A stretch of DNA of 32,871 bases, taken from assembly GCF_000272105.2 (NCBI RefSeq), contig NZ_AJZD02000311.1, positions 1 to 32,871 on the forward strand. The letters run 5' to 3'. A model generated the notes under the pieces. It was given only the letters and a program-made list of their open reading frames with translations. It was not told where the DNA came from and made no database searches. The position numbers and the translations under genes are program-made. This document shows positions 15,306-24,411 of this stretch, in pieces. How positions within the stretch are numbered: the first letter of the stretch is position 1; every line of letters starts with the position of its first letter. Origin of the DNA: Vibrio splendidus 12E03 (GTDB lineage: Bacteria; Pseudomonadota; Gammaproteobacteria; Enterobacterales; Vibrionaceae).

Positions 15306-16292
15306 TTATTTGTTTTTGTTGTCGACTAATACCGCCAGAAGAATAACCACTGCTTTTGCAATCATCTGGTAGTAAGAAGATACGTCTAATAGGTTTAGGG
15401 CGTTGTTTAGGAAGCCGATAATCAGAGCACCAATCAATGTGCCCATGATGCGACCACGACCGCCGGCTAAGCTTGTTCCGCCAAGAACTACGGCTGCAAT
15501 GGCGTCTAGTTCATAACCCATACCTGCGGTAGGTTGAGCTGATGACAGTCGAGATGCCACGATGATGCCTGCAACCGCTGCTAACAAACCACAGATTGCG
15601 TAAACGCCGATTTTTACTTTGTCTACGTCGATGCCTGATAGGCGAGTTGCTGATTCGTTGCCACCAAGAGCGTAAACGTAGCGACCAAAGCGTGTGTGGT
15701 TCAGTAGGTACCATACCGCTGCGAATACCACGACCATGATCCATACTGGAACTGGGATGCCCATTGCGTAGCCTGTACCGAACCAAGCGAATGCGTCTGC
15801 TGTGTCAGTAAAACCAGTCGAAATAGGACGACCGTCGGTGTAAACCATGGTTACGCCGCGCAATAGAGTCATAGTTACAAGCGTTGCGATGAAGGCTTGA
15901 ACCTTACCCTTGGCGATAATCACACCACTGATAGCACCTAATGCTGCACCGGCTACAAGAGCGGTTGGCACTGCGATCATCACTGGGATTTCCATGCCAA
16001 TCATGCTGGCTGCGAATGCACCACAAAGTGCCAGTACTGAACCAACACTCAAGTCGATACCCGCGGTTAAGATAACCAGCGTCATACCCACAGCGATGAT
16101 TGCGTTAACCGAGGTTTGGCGCAGAATGTTCAGGATATTGTCGACAGTAAAGAAGTTCGGGTTTAAGAAAGAAACGACAACAATCAGGAAGATCAAAGCA
16201 ATCAATGACTTTTGATCAATCAGCCACTCTTTGCTGATTAACGGTTTTTTCTTTGGAGCTTCAGTTGTTTTGCTCATGGTTTTAGTACTCAT
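15306..16292 (-). CDS. rbsC: Ribose ABC transporter permease
   Basis: This inner-membrane protein of 328 residues has about eight to ten hydrophobic helices and the BPD_transp_2 family pattern ([60 protein letters not shown]). It forms the ribose channel as a dimer with RbsA. Its start overlaps the end of rbsA by four bases, so the two are translated together. The first 25 residues are polar and rich in Lys and Thr, as in other RbsC proteins. Confidence 0.97.
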   Translation of the reverse strand: MSTKTMSKTTEAPKKKPLISKEWLIDQKSLIALIFLIVVVSFLNPNFFTVDNILNILRQTSVNAIIAVGMTLVILTAGIDLSVGSVLALCGAFAASMIGMEIPVMIAVPTALVAGAALGAISGVIIAKGKVQAFIATLVTMTLLRGVTMVYTDGRPISTGFTDTADAFAWFGTGYAMGIPVPVWIMVVVFAAVWYLLNHTRFGRYVYALGGNESATRLSGIDVDKVKIGVYAICGLLAAVAGIIVASRLSSAQPTAGMGYELDAIAAVVLGGTSLAGGRGRIMGTLIGALIIGFLNNALNLLDVSSYYQMIAKAVVILLAVLVDNKNK

Positions 16293-17794
16293 GCTGCGTC
16301 CTCGTTGATCTTTTTACCGACCGCACACGCCAGTAATAATTCTTGGTTTGCTTCTTTAGCATTAAATTCACCGCTTACACGGCCTTCATGCATCACCATG
16401 ATGCGGTCACTCATTCCTAATACTTCTGGCATTTCAGAGGACACCAAAATGATGCTCATGCCGTCGGCTTTAAACTTATTAATGAGTTGGTAAATCTCTT
16501 TCTTAGCACCGACATCGACACCACGTGTTGGCTCGTCGAGAATCAGTACTTTTGGTTTGGTCATCAAGCCCTTAGCGATAGCCACTTTCTGTTGGTTACC
16601 ACCAGAAAGGTTGCCAATAATCTGTTCGCGAGTCGGGGTTTTGATGTTGAATAGCTTGATGAAGTCATCAACTGCAATCACTTCGTCTTTATGTTGGATT
16701 TGACCGCTCTTTGTCAGTAGGTCAAGCGAACATAACGACATGTTTTCTTTAACAGAAAGCCCAAGCACTAAGCCATCGCCTTTGCGGTCTTCAGAGATGT
16801 AAGCAATGCCATTGGCCAAGCCGTCTTTCGGGCTTACAGGGTTGATGGTTTTGTTTTCTAGGTTGATGACGCCGCGTTCACTTGGAAGGGCACCGTAAAT
16901 CACTTTCATCAGTTCGGTACGACCCGCGCCCATTAGGCCAGATACACCCAGGATTTCACCGCGTTTTAGCGTAAAGCTCACGTCGTGAACACCAGAACCC
17001 GTCAGGCCAATCACTTCAAGACAAGTTTCACCGTGGCTCTGGCCGATACGTGGATATTGCTCGTCTAGCTTACGACCAACCATCATTTCGATTAGGCCAT
17101 CTTCGTCGGTGTCTTTTACTTCACATTGACCAATGAATTTACCGTCACGCAGTACCGTGATGTCATCACAAATCTCAAAGATCTCTTTCAAGCGGTGAGA
17201 GATGTAAACAATGCCGCAGCCTTCATCGCGCAATTCATTAATCACCTTAAACAGAGATTCAGTTTCAGTGTCGGTTAGCGCATCGGTTGGTTCATCCATG
17301 ATGATGACCTTAGATTCAAACGATAGGGCTTTCGCAATCTCTACCATTTGCTGCTCACCAAGGCTCAACTGGCCTAAAGGTGTTTTCGAGCTGTGTTTCA
17401 CGTTAAGGCGTTTAAGTAGCTTGTCGGCTTCTCGGTACATCTCGTTCCACAAGATGCGACCCATGGTGCCCGTGATTTCACGACCTAAGAAGATGTTCTC
17501 GGCGATGGTCAATTCAGGGATTAGATTCAGTTCTTGGTGAATGATGCTAATGCCTGCTTGTTGAGAATCACGTGGCCCTTTAAATGCAGCAGGTTTTCCT
17601 TGGTAGGCGATAGTGCCGCCGTCCAAGTGGTAAATACCCGTAAGCACTTTCATAAGCGTTGATTTACCCGCACCGTTTTCACCCATTAACGCCATTACGC
17701 GTCCTGGATAAACGTTGAGGCTTGCCTTATCCAGTGCTTTAACACCAGGGAAGGCTTTCTCAATTGAGCTAAGTTCTAAAATGGCTTGAGTCAT
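16289..17794 (-). CDS. rbsA: Ribose ABC transporter ATP-binding protein
   Basis: With the ATG at 17794 (AAAGGA just upstream) the protein has 501 residues, the same as E. coli RbsA as I recall it. It contains two ABC domains. The first has Walker [10 protein letters not shown], signature [15 protein letters not shown] and Walker [12 protein letters not shown]. The second has the usual degenerate Walker A (GLMGAGRTE) with signature [14 protein letters not shown] and Walker [12 protein letters not shown]. This asymmetry is normal for sugar importers of this class. It energises RbsC. Confidence 0.97.
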   Translation of the reverse strand: MTQAILELSSIEKAFPGVKALDKASLNVYPGRVMALMGENGAGKSTLMKVLTGIYHLDGGTIAYQGKPAAFKGPRDSQQAGISIIHQELNLIPELTIAENIFLGREITGTMGRILWNEMYREADKLLKRLNVKHSSKTPLGQLSLGEQQMVEIAKALSFESKVIIMDEPTDALTDTETESLFKVINELRDEGCGIVYISHRLKEIFEICDDITVLRDGKFIGQCEVKDTDEDGLIEMMVGRKLDEQYPRIGQSHGETCLEVIGLTGSGVHDVSFTLKRGEILGVSGLMGAGRTELMKVIYGALPSERGVINLENKTINPVSPKDGLANGIAYISEDRKGDGLVLGLSVKENMSLCSLDLLTKSGQIQHKDEVIAVDDFIKLFNIKTPTREQIIGNLSGGNQQKVAIAKGLMTKPKVLILDEPTRGVDVGAKKEIYQLINKFKADGMSIILVSSEMPEVLGMSDRIMVMHEGRVSGEFNAKEANQELLLACAVGKKINEDAA

Positions 17795-17893
17795 GTCGGT
17801 TCCTTTACTCGGGGCCAGTTGCATTTGATTGTTCTGTCTATGTATTGCTTTGGTTCAGTGATAACACTGAGCTGTCGTTGCGTTTTGCTTGAG

Positions 17894-18313
17894 CTAAAAG
17901 GTTACGCCAGCTTGGAAAATAACATTTGCGTATGGTGTGCATTCACCAGTGCGAATCACTGCACGGCTTTCATGCGTTCGCTGTTTGAATTCTTCATGAG
18001 TGATGTAAGTAATAGAAAGCGATTTGCCACAACGTGCTTCTTCTGTCTTGATTAAATCAATCAGCGCAGCGTGGTGTTCTGGGCTTACTTTCGCAAACTC
18101 TTCTGCAATCACAACGCCTTCGATTTGAGATTCATCCAGCATGGTTTTTACCGTTTGCTGAAAGCTTGGGACACCGTGAGTCAAAGCAAGATCAATACGA
18201 GTTACGTGGTCTGGAATCGGCAGACCCGCGTCACAAATCGTGATTTCATCTGTGTGGCCAAGAGTCGCCACTAGGTAAGAGAGTTCAGAGTTTATTAGAG
18301 TACTTTTTTTCAT
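17894..18313 (-). CDS. rbsD: D-ribose pyranase
   Basis: This 139-residue protein starts at ATG 18313 and has the same length as I recall for E. coli RbsD. It converts the beta-pyranose form of ribose into the furanose form used by ribokinase. Typical blocks are MKKSTLINSELSYLVATLGH with the catalytic His20, TICDAGLPIP, and the C-terminal IRTGECTPYANVIFQAGVTF. It is the first gene of the operon. The open frame reaching back to 18361 would cross the transcription start region and is not used. rbsA follows after 99 bases. Confidence 0.96.
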   Translation of the reverse strand: MKKSTLINSELSYLVATLGHTDEITICDAGLPIPDHVTRIDLALTHGVPSFQQTVKTMLDESQIEGVVIAEEFAKVSPEHHAALIDLIKTEEARCGKSLSITYITHEEFKQRTHESRAVIRTGECTPYANVIFQAGVTF

Positions 18314-18369
18314 ATCACGACCTATCGAAAAATAACGCTTGATGGGTTGAGAACAACTCAAGAAATGCC

Positions 18370-18385
18370 ATCGAAACGTTTCGAT
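18370..18385. promoter_or_regulatory. RbsR operator 1
   Basis: A perfect 16-bp palindrome ATCGAAACGTTTCGAT of LacI-family type overlaps the predicted transcription start of rbsD. The identical copy is centred 78 bases upstream. Confidence 0.85.
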
Positions 18386-18389
18386 AGTG

Positions 18390-18418
18390 ATAATAGTGTC
18401 TGATTTATCATTTGCACG
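18390..18418 (-). promoter_or_regulatory. Predicted rbs promoter
   Basis: On the minus strand TATTAT (18390-18395) fits a -10 box. At the right spacing the -35 region reads CGTGCA (18413-18418), which is poor. This suggests dependence on CRP. The predicted start is near 18383. Confidence 0.5.
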
Positions 18419-18434
18419 TTTGATTGTTTTAGAG

Positions 18435-18450
18435 TGTGATAACGATCATC
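18435..18450. promoter_or_regulatory. CRP-like site
   Basis: TGTGATAACGATCATC matches TGTGA-N6-TCACA in eight of ten positions. Its centre lies about 60 bases before the predicted start, as in class I CRP promoters. It overlaps operator 2 by three bases. Confidence 0.6.
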
Positions 18451-18463
18451 GAAACGTTTCGAT
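18448..18463. promoter_or_regulatory. RbsR operator 2
   Basis: This is the second exact copy of ATCGAAACGTTTCGAT, flanked symmetrically by C and G. With operator 1 it could let RbsR loop the promoter DNA and block CRP. Confidence 0.85.
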
Positions 18464-18512
18464 GGGGCGTTTTTTGGTGATCTTAGTCACCGCTATTGAT
18501 TGCATAAATCCT

Positions 18513-18827
18513 TTATGTGGGTTCAATCGATAGCGCATATCCAAACTTACTGATGGTAATGATATGGACGTTTTGTGCTCTTAATCGCGCGAACACATTG
18601 CGTAGGTTATAGACGACGTTAGCAAGAACATGCGGTGACGAGAGTTGCCCGTCCCAACACACATCAACAATATGCTCTCTTGAAATCGGTCTTCCCACAT
18701 TTTCCAATAATAAGCAGAGCACTGCTAATAGGTGAGGGCGCAAAGTGATTTTGTTTCCTTGCTGATTGGTAATCGTTCGAGCGTCGATATCAATGATTAA
18801 GCCGTTGAAGTCTATAGTGTGGTTCAT
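18513..18827 (-). CDS. Stand-alone winged-helix (OmpR/ToxR-type) DNA-binding protein
   Basis: The 104-residue product consists only of a Trans_reg_C winged helix: the beta-strand start IDFNGLIIDIDARTI, the helical core LRPHLLAVLCLLLENVGRPI, the recognition region SSPHVLANVVYNLRNVFARL and the C-terminal wing ITISKFGYALSI. It lacks both the receiver domain of response regulators and the membrane helix of ToxR/CadC proteins, so it has no visible sensor. It stands alone, divergent from the downstream outer-membrane gene and ending about 50 bases from RbsR operator 2. Its regulon is unknown. A remnant of a longer regulator is possible, but the start and stop look natural. Confidence 0.82.
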   Translation of the reverse strand: MNHTIDFNGLIIDIDARTITNQQGNKITLRPHLLAVLCLLLENVGRPISREHIVDVCWDGQLSSPHVLANVVYNLRNVFARLRAQNVHIITISKFGYALSIEPT

Positions 18828-19267
18828 CGTGTTTTTTGATCGTCTTATTCTGAATTGTGGAGATTGAGCGAAATTGGCTGCTTTTGGATCGGATAACTAT
18901 TTAAGTGTGCTTATTTAAGTGTACGAATGGTCAAAGCGCGCGAATTATGCAGAATCGCACCACGCTTGAAAGTAAGCGTTCGTAAGTCTGCGCGAATAAA
19001 ATCTAAAAATGGGATGGTTTGAAAATTGAGTGGAAGGTTTTATCTAGAAAAGACGTGTTTTTATTTCTTTATTATTCATGTGTTTATTTGGTAATTACTG
19101 ATTATGTTGGCTGAAGTTACAAAGTGATTATATTTTTATTTATTTTTTTGTTTTCTGTGAGATTAACCTGCTTGCCAATTCGACGGGGTGTCGGATAACT
19201 CTAGCAAGATTGTGCAGCACAGGAAGGCGTAACAATCTTGATTTGCACTAAGTAAGGTCAAGCAGTA
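18828..19267. other. Intergenic region between divergent regulator and porin-like gene
   Basis: The region is AT-rich. It holds an 11-bp direct repeat TATTTAAGTGT (18898-18908 and 18912-18922), spaced 14 bases apart. This is the kind of tandem half-site that winged-helix regulators of the OmpR group use. Close to the porin-like start there is an inverted repeat (19205-19240). No gene is visible. Confidence 0.5.
19205..19240 (+). promoter_or_regulatory. Inverted repeat in the leader of the outer-membrane gene
   Basis: CAAGATTGT (19205-19213) pairs with ACAATCTTG (19232-19240) around 18 bases, ending 27 bases before the ATG. It may be a leader hairpin, or an operator if the promoter lies within it. 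Confidence 0.5.
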
Positions 19268-19888
19268 ATGAACAACAAATTTATTCTAAGCATCGCGATG
19301 ATGTCAGCATTTGCAGCAAACCATGTAATGGCAGCAGACAGTGGATTCTACCTAGGCGGCGCAATCGGTACATCTGGTATTGATGATGGCGGGTTAACTG
19401 ACACGATCAAAGAACCTATTACTTTTAAAGCCGAAGACAATACTTACCGATTAATTGCTGGTTACAAATTTAACCGCATTGTTTCGGTTGAAGCTCAATA
19501 CACAGATTTTGGTGATATAGCCCTGAAAACGAAATCTGGTAATAAGGTTTTCACTTGGACACCTCAAATCTTTGCGGTAACGGCGAACCTCGGTTACACG
19601 TTTGATAATGGCATTCGTCCATTTGGCACTATCGGTCTGTCGACTATTGATCTAGACATGAAGCTTGCTGATGGATCTCGCCCTTCAGGAGATGGTTTTG
19701 ATGATTCAGGAGATGGCATCCGTATGGGTGTTGGTGTTGAATATACGCCACCTACAATGTCTTCGTTGAGCTTTCGCCTAGCATACGAAGCCGATGCTTT
19801 TGATGTCGAAGATTACGAAAACGGACACAAGACAGAAGATACTGTTGTTCTGGACTCTTTCTACTTAGGCGCAATGTACACATTCTAA
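19268..19888 (+). CDS. Small outer-membrane beta-barrel protein (OmpA/OmpW-like fold)
   Basis: The 206-residue precursor has a signal peptide (MNNKFILSIAMMSAFAANHV, cut after MAA or MA). Eight or so amphipathic strands follow, such as YRLIAGYKFNRIVSVEAQYT, AVTANLGYTFDNGIRPFGTI and FYLGAMYTF. The C-terminal phenylalanine is the usual outer-membrane targeting signal. It is likely an eight-stranded barrel of the OMP_b-brl group. Its role (adhesion, small-molecule entry or membrane integrity) is not evident. TAAGG lies upstream of the ATG and a strong terminator follows. Confidence 0.85.
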   Translation: MNNKFILSIAMMSAFAANHVMAADSGFYLGGAIGTSGIDDGGLTDTIKEPITFKAEDNTYRLIAGYKFNRIVSVEAQYTDFGDIALKTKSGNKVFTWTPQIFAVTANLGYTFDNGIRPFGTIGLSTIDLDMKLADGSRPSGDGFDDSGDGIRMGVGVEYTPPTMSSLSFRLAYEADAFDVEDYENGHKTEDTVVLDSFYLGAMYTF

Positions 19889-19895
19889 GTTTCAC

Positions 19896-19960
19896 ACTTT
19901 GCTAAACGGTAAATCGGTTTCTAAATGGGGCGTCGGTTGGCTCAACCCGTTTAGCTAAAG
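19896..19960 (+). other. Long inverted repeat in the 3' untranslated region
   Basis: GCTAAACGG (19901-19909) pairs with CCGTTTAGC (19947-19955). The stem extends by ACTTT/AAAGT across one bulged base. It sits between the barrel-protein stop codon and the terminator, so the message carries two hairpins in its tail. A stable 3'-derived small RNA is conceivable. Confidence 0.55.
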
Positions 19961-19966
19961 TGAAAG

Positions 19967-19993
19967 GCCGCAGTTTTTGACTGCGGCTTTTTT
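19967..19993 (+). terminator. Rho-independent terminator
   Basis: GCCGCAGT pairs with ACTGCGGC around TTTTG, followed by a run of six or more T. It ends the outer-membrane gene and lies just before the convergent EEP gene. Confidence 0.92.
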
Positions 19994-20003
19994 ATGTTTA
20001 ACT

Positions 20004-21077
20004 CTACGCTTCACGGATATGCGCGGTAACAGAGACGACGGCATGGTCAGTGCTAAATTGGTCGTGTTCAAAGCTTGGATTGATGAGGTGATGGTCTAAC
20101 ACTGTGTAGCGAGAGATCTCCATTAAGCTTGAAGAGTTCTGACAGTCAAATTCGTTCGACATCAAAATGTAGTCCAGTACAGACCCAGAAGCGCCGTAGT
20201 AATGGGTTGGCTTACGCTGTTCAAGCAAGTCTTCTTCATGTAGTTGATGATAAAGATCCCAGCTGTCTTTCAATCGAAAGTGGGATAGCCAATGCTTGCT
20301 GTTTTCGTCTCGGTTGATTGAGTAACTCAACAGCCCTTTAAACTCATCATTAAACAGAGGTTTATTAAAGTCACCCATCAACACAACAGGTTGCTCGGTC
20401 TGGTAGCGTTGGTTGGTGATGTATTGATGCAGCATCTGAGCTTCTAGACCGCGTTGGACACTGGATAGCCAAGAACCAAGCTGTTCTTGGTGAAAGCGAG
20501 TGAGGGTGTCACTTTGTGGTTTTTCGCCTTGCAGAGCGTTGTCCGCATCGACAGATTCTGCTTTTGGTTCTGTCGGACGCTGTGATTTGAAGTGCACCAC
20601 ATAACAGTCGGTCGAGCCTAAATGGGGTAACGTAATCGTCGCGTGAACAGGCGTTCTGTTGAATGAGAATTTTTCGTCAAGGTTGAATGCTTTCAGTAAC
20701 TTCGAATCTGGCGTAACAGGCTGCACGTTTTCAATCGGGTAACGGGAAGCAATACCAACGACAGGTGAGGTGTATAGGTAATCATCTTCAACGTGTGCGC
20801 TATCGACCACTGCAAAGTATGGATAACCTAGCTCGTTCATCAATTGCTCTAAAGATTGCGGGCTAAATATCTCTTGGAAGCCGATCACATCACAATCTAA
20901 TGAACGAATCGCTTCAGCCATCCAATGTTGCTTCTTTTGCCATTCTTCGAAGCTGTAGATGTTCTCAAAATCATAATAAGCATTCGGTGGCTCGAGATAG
21001 TTCAGAAGGTTGAACGTTGCGAATGTTATTTGGTTTGGTTTGTTCAAAGTGTCATTCCATTTAGACCTATGCAGCAA
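20004..21077 (-). CDS. Endonuclease/exonuclease/phosphatase-family protein
   Basis: The 357-residue product has the EEP (DNase I-like) active-site set: Asn in TFATFNLLNY, Glu in VIGFQEIFSP, Asp/Asn in VVLMGDFNKPL, Asp in SVLDYILMS and the terminal Asp-His in QFSTDHAVV. Members cut nucleic acids or phosphodiesters such as inositol phosphates and lipids using Mg2+. The substrate is not clear. No signal peptide is seen, so it is probably cytosolic. The chosen start is TTG 21077, because GGAG lies five bases before it and no ATG is placed well. Confidence 0.87.
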   Translation of the reverse strand: MLHRSKWNDTLNKPNQITFATFNLLNYLEPPNAYYDFENIYSFEEWQKKQHWMAEAIRSLDCDVIGFQEIFSPQSLEQLMNELGYPYFAVVDSAHVEDDYLYTSPVVGIASRYPIENVQPVTPDSKLLKAFNLDEKFSFNRTPVHATITLPHLGSTDCYVVHFKSQRPTEPKAESVDADNALQGEKPQSDTLTRFHQEQLGSWLSSVQRGLEAQMLHQYITNQRYQTEQPVVLMGDFNKPLFNDEFKGLLSYSINRDENSKHWLSHFRLKDSWDLYHQLHEEDLLEQRKPTHYYGASGSVLDYILMSNEFDCQNSSSLMEISRYTVLDHHLINPSFEHDQFSTDHAVVSVTAHIREA

Positions 21078-21383
21078 GGATACTCCAGTAAAAGTATAGT
21101 TTGTTGATTATTTAGAGCCTAAATTTAACTTTAGAAGTCAACCAAAGGAATCTAAGCCGTGAAGGCTTGTGCCATTCAGGCTAAGCAATCAAAGCTAACT
21201 GTATCCAATAACTTCGAGTTGTGACGAGTTAATTGTAAATAAACCGTCAGAGATAGAGTGCTGATGGTTTTATTAGTTATTACATGATGTTAGATTTGAA
21301 CCTATACTTGATTTAACGGCATGCATTCAAAGCCGATAAATCAACTTGAATATAGAATTCATGACATTTGAAGGGAGAGTCAA
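21078..21383. other. Promoter region of the yej operon
   Basis: This 306-base gap separates divergent genes and holds no visible gene. A GGGAG Shine-Dalgarno sequence (21373-21377) precedes yejA. I see no convincing operator. Confidence 0.5.
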
Positions 21384-23279
21384 ATGGGAAAAGTTTTTCG
21401 ACGCAAAGCCTCGCAACGTACTCAGTTTTTCAGGTCTAATTTGAAGTCATGTGCAATCATGTTGCCGCTTATTGCTTTACAACCCTCCGTTACTTACGCT
21501 TCTGATACCCAATCAACTCCTGCTGTCACCGTTATTGAAACCACACAACTGGTTGGTTTTGGTGAAGCAAAATATCCAGCCGATTTTACTCACTTCGATT
21601 ACGTTAATCCTGATGCGCCAAAGCAGGGCAAAGTGACCTATGGCAGTATAGGTACGTACGATAGCTTTAATCGATTCGGTTCTCGCGGCGTTGCTGCAAG
21701 TTATACCGGAGAGATTTACGATACCTTGATGTTTTCTCCGAGCGACGAGATTGATGCGTACTATCCATTGATTGCTTCAAAGGTTCGCTACGCCAGTGAT
21801 TTCACGTGGATGGAAATCGACATCAACCCAAATGCTAAATTCCAAGATGGCGAGCCTATCACCGCGCATGATGTTGCCTTTACCTTTGACAAGTTTTCAA
21901 CAGAGGGCGTGCCTCAGTATCGTGTGTATTACAAAGAGATTAAGTCAGTAAAAGCGGTCTCTGATTTGGTTGTTCGTATTGAAATGAACAGTCCAAACCG
22001 CGAAAAACTGTTTAGCTTTGCACAAAGCACTCGTGTATTGCCGAAACATTTTTGGAAAGACAGAAAGCTGTCTGAGCCTCTAAGTGAGCCTCCGGTCGGT
22101 AGTGGTCCTTATAAGATCATCAGCTACAAATCAGGCCAAAGTGTTACCTATGGTCTAGATGAAAATTACTGGGCAGCAGACTTACCAGTTAACGTTGGCC
22201 GTAATAACTTCAAGCAGGTGCAATACGATTACTACCGTGACGACACGGTAATGCTGGAAGCCTTCAAAGCAGGGGAGTTCGATCTTCGAACCGAGAACTC
22301 GGCGAAGTTCTGGGCCAACTCTTACACAGGCGCGAACTTCGATAAAGGCTACATCATTAAAGAAGAGATCAACCATGAGAAGCCTGAAACGACTCAAGGT
22401 TTCGTGTTCAACATTCAATCTCCTGTGTTCTCTGATCCTAAAGTACGTGAAGCGTTAACCTACGCGATGGACTTTGAGTGGATGAACAAAAACATGTTCT
22501 ACGGTCAATACAAGCGTACCCGTAGCTACTTCCAAAACACCGATTATGAAGCGAAAGGCTTACCAAGCGAAGCGGAAGTCGAGTTGTTATCTCAATACAA
22601 AGATCAGATTCCACCGCGAGTTTTCACCGAAGAATTCCAACCACCTGTCACCGATGGCAGCGGCCGTATTCGTAGCCAAATGCGTACCGCTTTCAAATTG
22701 TTGAAAGAGGCGGGTTGGGTGCTGAAAGACAAAGTAATGATCAACGAAAAGACCGGTAAGCCGATGTCATTTGAGTTGTTGATTTACAGCCCAACCACGG
22801 AACGTATTGCAACGCCAGTTCAAAAGAACCTTAAGCGTATGGGTATCGAGATGAAGATCCGTACCATCGATACGACTCAGTACATCAAGCGCTTGCGTGA
22901 TCGTGATTTTGACATGGTTTCGTCGTCATTTTCCGCAAACCCTTATCCTAGCCCGAACTTAATGATCGTTTGGAACTCTAACTACATTGATTCTACTTAC
23001 AATACTGCAGGTGTTATCGATCCAGTGGTTGACGCGTTAACAGAAGAAATTGCGCGTAACCAACAGCATCCTGAAAAGCTTCTTACACTAGGTCGTTCAC
23101 TTGATCGTGTATTGCAGTGGAATTTCTACAACATCCCGCAATGGCACGTTGGCGAGTACCGCGTAGCAATGTGGGACAAGTTTGAGCGTCCAGATGTATT
23201 GCCTAAATACGATTTAGGTATCGATACATGGTGGATTTCAGAAGAGAAGGCGGCATTGCTTCCTGAAAAACGTCGCTAG
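21384..23279 (+). CDS. yejA: Peptide-binding protein of the YejABEF importer
   Basis: The 631-residue protein belongs to solute-binding family 5 (DppA/OppA type). It has a basic, rather long signal region ending near LQPSVTYASDTQ, and family blocks such as FDYVNPDAPKQGKVTYGSIG, GEPITAHDVAFTFDKF, PVGSGPYKIISYKSG and REALTYAMDFEWMN. In E. coli YejA feeds peptides, including the antibiotic microcin C, to the YejBEF complex. It is the first of four tightly spaced genes, and yejB follows after 12 bases. Confidence 0.95.
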   Translation: MGKVFRRKASQRTQFFRSNLKSCAIMLPLIALQPSVTYASDTQSTPAVTVIETTQLVGFGEAKYPADFTHFDYVNPDAPKQGKVTYGSIGTYDSFNRFGSRGVAASYTGEIYDTLMFSPSDEIDAYYPLIASKVRYASDFTWMEIDINPNAKFQDGEPITAHDVAFTFDKFSTEGVPQYRVYYKEIKSVKAVSDLVVRIEMNSPNREKLFSFAQSTRVLPKHFWKDRKLSEPLSEPPVGSGPYKIISYKSGQSVTYGLDENYWAADLPVNVGRNNFKQVQYDYYRDDTVMLEAFKAGEFDLRTENSAKFWANSYTGANFDKGYIIKEEINHEKPETTQGFVFNIQSPVFSDPKVREALTYAMDFEWMNKNMFYGQYKRTRSYFQNTDYEAKGLPSEAEVELLSQYKDQIPPRVFTEEFQPPVTDGSGRIRSQMRTAFKLLKEAGWVLKDKVMINEKTGKPMSFELLIYSPTTERIATPVQKNLKRMGIEMKIRTIDTTQYIKRLRDRDFDMVSSSFSANPYPSPNLMIVWNSNYIDSTYNTAGVIDPVVDALTEEIARNQQHPEKLLTLGRSLDRVLQWNFYNIPQWHVGEYRVAMWDKFERPDVLPKYDLGIDTWWISEEKAALLPEKRR

Positions 23280-23291
23280 GAGTTAGTTAGC

Positions 23292-24380
23292 ATGGCCGCG
23301 TATATATTTCGACGTTTATTGTTGGTGATCCCCACGCTGTGGGCGATCATCACCATCAACTTTTTCATCATCCAGATTGCCCCTGGAGGTCCAGTAGAAC
23401 AAGCCGTTGCTCAATTAGAAGGGCATAACTCTGGCATCATGGAGCGCTTTTCTGGTGGTGGACAAGAAGTTGATTTAAGCGAAAGTGACCAAGCGTCTGC
23501 CAGTGGCTATAAAGGCTCTCGCGGGCTTGATCCTGAAGTGGTTGAAGAAATCAAAAAGCAGTTTGGTTTTGATAAGCCGATTCACGTTCGCTACTTCGAC
23601 ATGTTGAAAAACTACGCGACCTTTAACTTTGGTGAAAGCCTGTTTAAGGGCGGTAACGTGATTGATTTGATCATTGAGCGTTTACCTGTCTCCATCTCCT
23701 TAGGGTTGTGGAGTACGCTAATAATCTATGTGATTTCGATACCCTTAGGCATTATGAAGGCGATACATCACGGCTCTCGCTTTGATATTTGGTCGAGCGC
23801 GGTGGTGATTGTCGGCTACGCGGTGCCGGGCTTCTTGTTTGCGATTATCCTGATTATTTTGTTCGCGAGTGGTAACTACTTCAGTTGGTTCCCATTGCGT
23901 GGGCTCGTGTCGAGTAACTTCGACCAGCTCAATTGGTATCAGCAAATCGGTGATTACTTCTGGCATTTGGCTTTGCCTATTTTTGCCATGGTCATCGGTG
24001 GCTTTGCAACACTCAGCATGCTGACTAAAAACTCCTTCCTTGATGAAATCAATAAGCAATATGTGGTCACGGCTCGAGCGAAAGGTTTGGACGAGAGCAG
24101 CATTCTTTACAAGCATGTTTTCCGTAACGCGATGTTGATCATTATTGCCGGTTTCCCGAGCGCATTTATTAGTATTTTCTTCACGGGTTCTATGTTGATT
24201 GAAGTGATGTTTTCACTCGAAGGCATTGGCTTACTTGGCTTTGAGTCGACCATTCAACGTGACTATCCCGTGGTGTTCAGTTCTCTCTATATCATGACTT
24301 TGCTTGGCTTGGTGCTGAGCATTATCTCCGACCTGACGTATACCTGGGTTGATCCTCGAATTGATTTTGAAGCGCGTTAA
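23292..24380 (+). CDS. yejB: Peptide ABC transporter permease YejB
   Basis: This inner-membrane permease of 362 residues is of the DppB/OppB class. The N-terminal [20 protein letters not shown] is typical. A polar insertion follows at about residues 45-85, and the EAA-type cytoplasmic loop reads [26 protein letters not shown] lies ahead of the ATG. It pairs with YejE to form the channel. Confidence 0.95.
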   Translation: MAAYIFRRLLLVIPTLWAIITINFFIIQIAPGGPVEQAVAQLEGHNSGIMERFSGGGQEVDLSESDQASASGYKGSRGLDPEVVEEIKKQFGFDKPIHVRYFDMLKNYATFNFGESLFKGGNVIDLIIERLPVSISLGLWSTLIIYVISIPLGIMKAIHHGSRFDIWSSAVVIVGYAVPGFLFAIILIILFASGNYFSWFPLRGLVSSNFDQLNWYQQIGDYFWHLALPIFAMVIGGFATLSMLTKNSFLDEINKQYVVTARAKGLDESSILYKHVFRNAMLIIIAGFPSAFISIFFTGSMLIEVMFSLEGIGLLGFESTIQRDYPVVFSSLYIMTLLGLVLSIISDLTYTWVDPRIDFEAR

Positions 24381-24411
24381 TGGCGAATGAATAAAAAGGT
24401 ATTGATAATAA

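Noticed and set aside
13119..18361. Longer starts for rbsK, rbsA and rbsD
   Set aside because: Ribosome binding sites and family lengths support the internal ATGs at 14063, 17794 and 18313.
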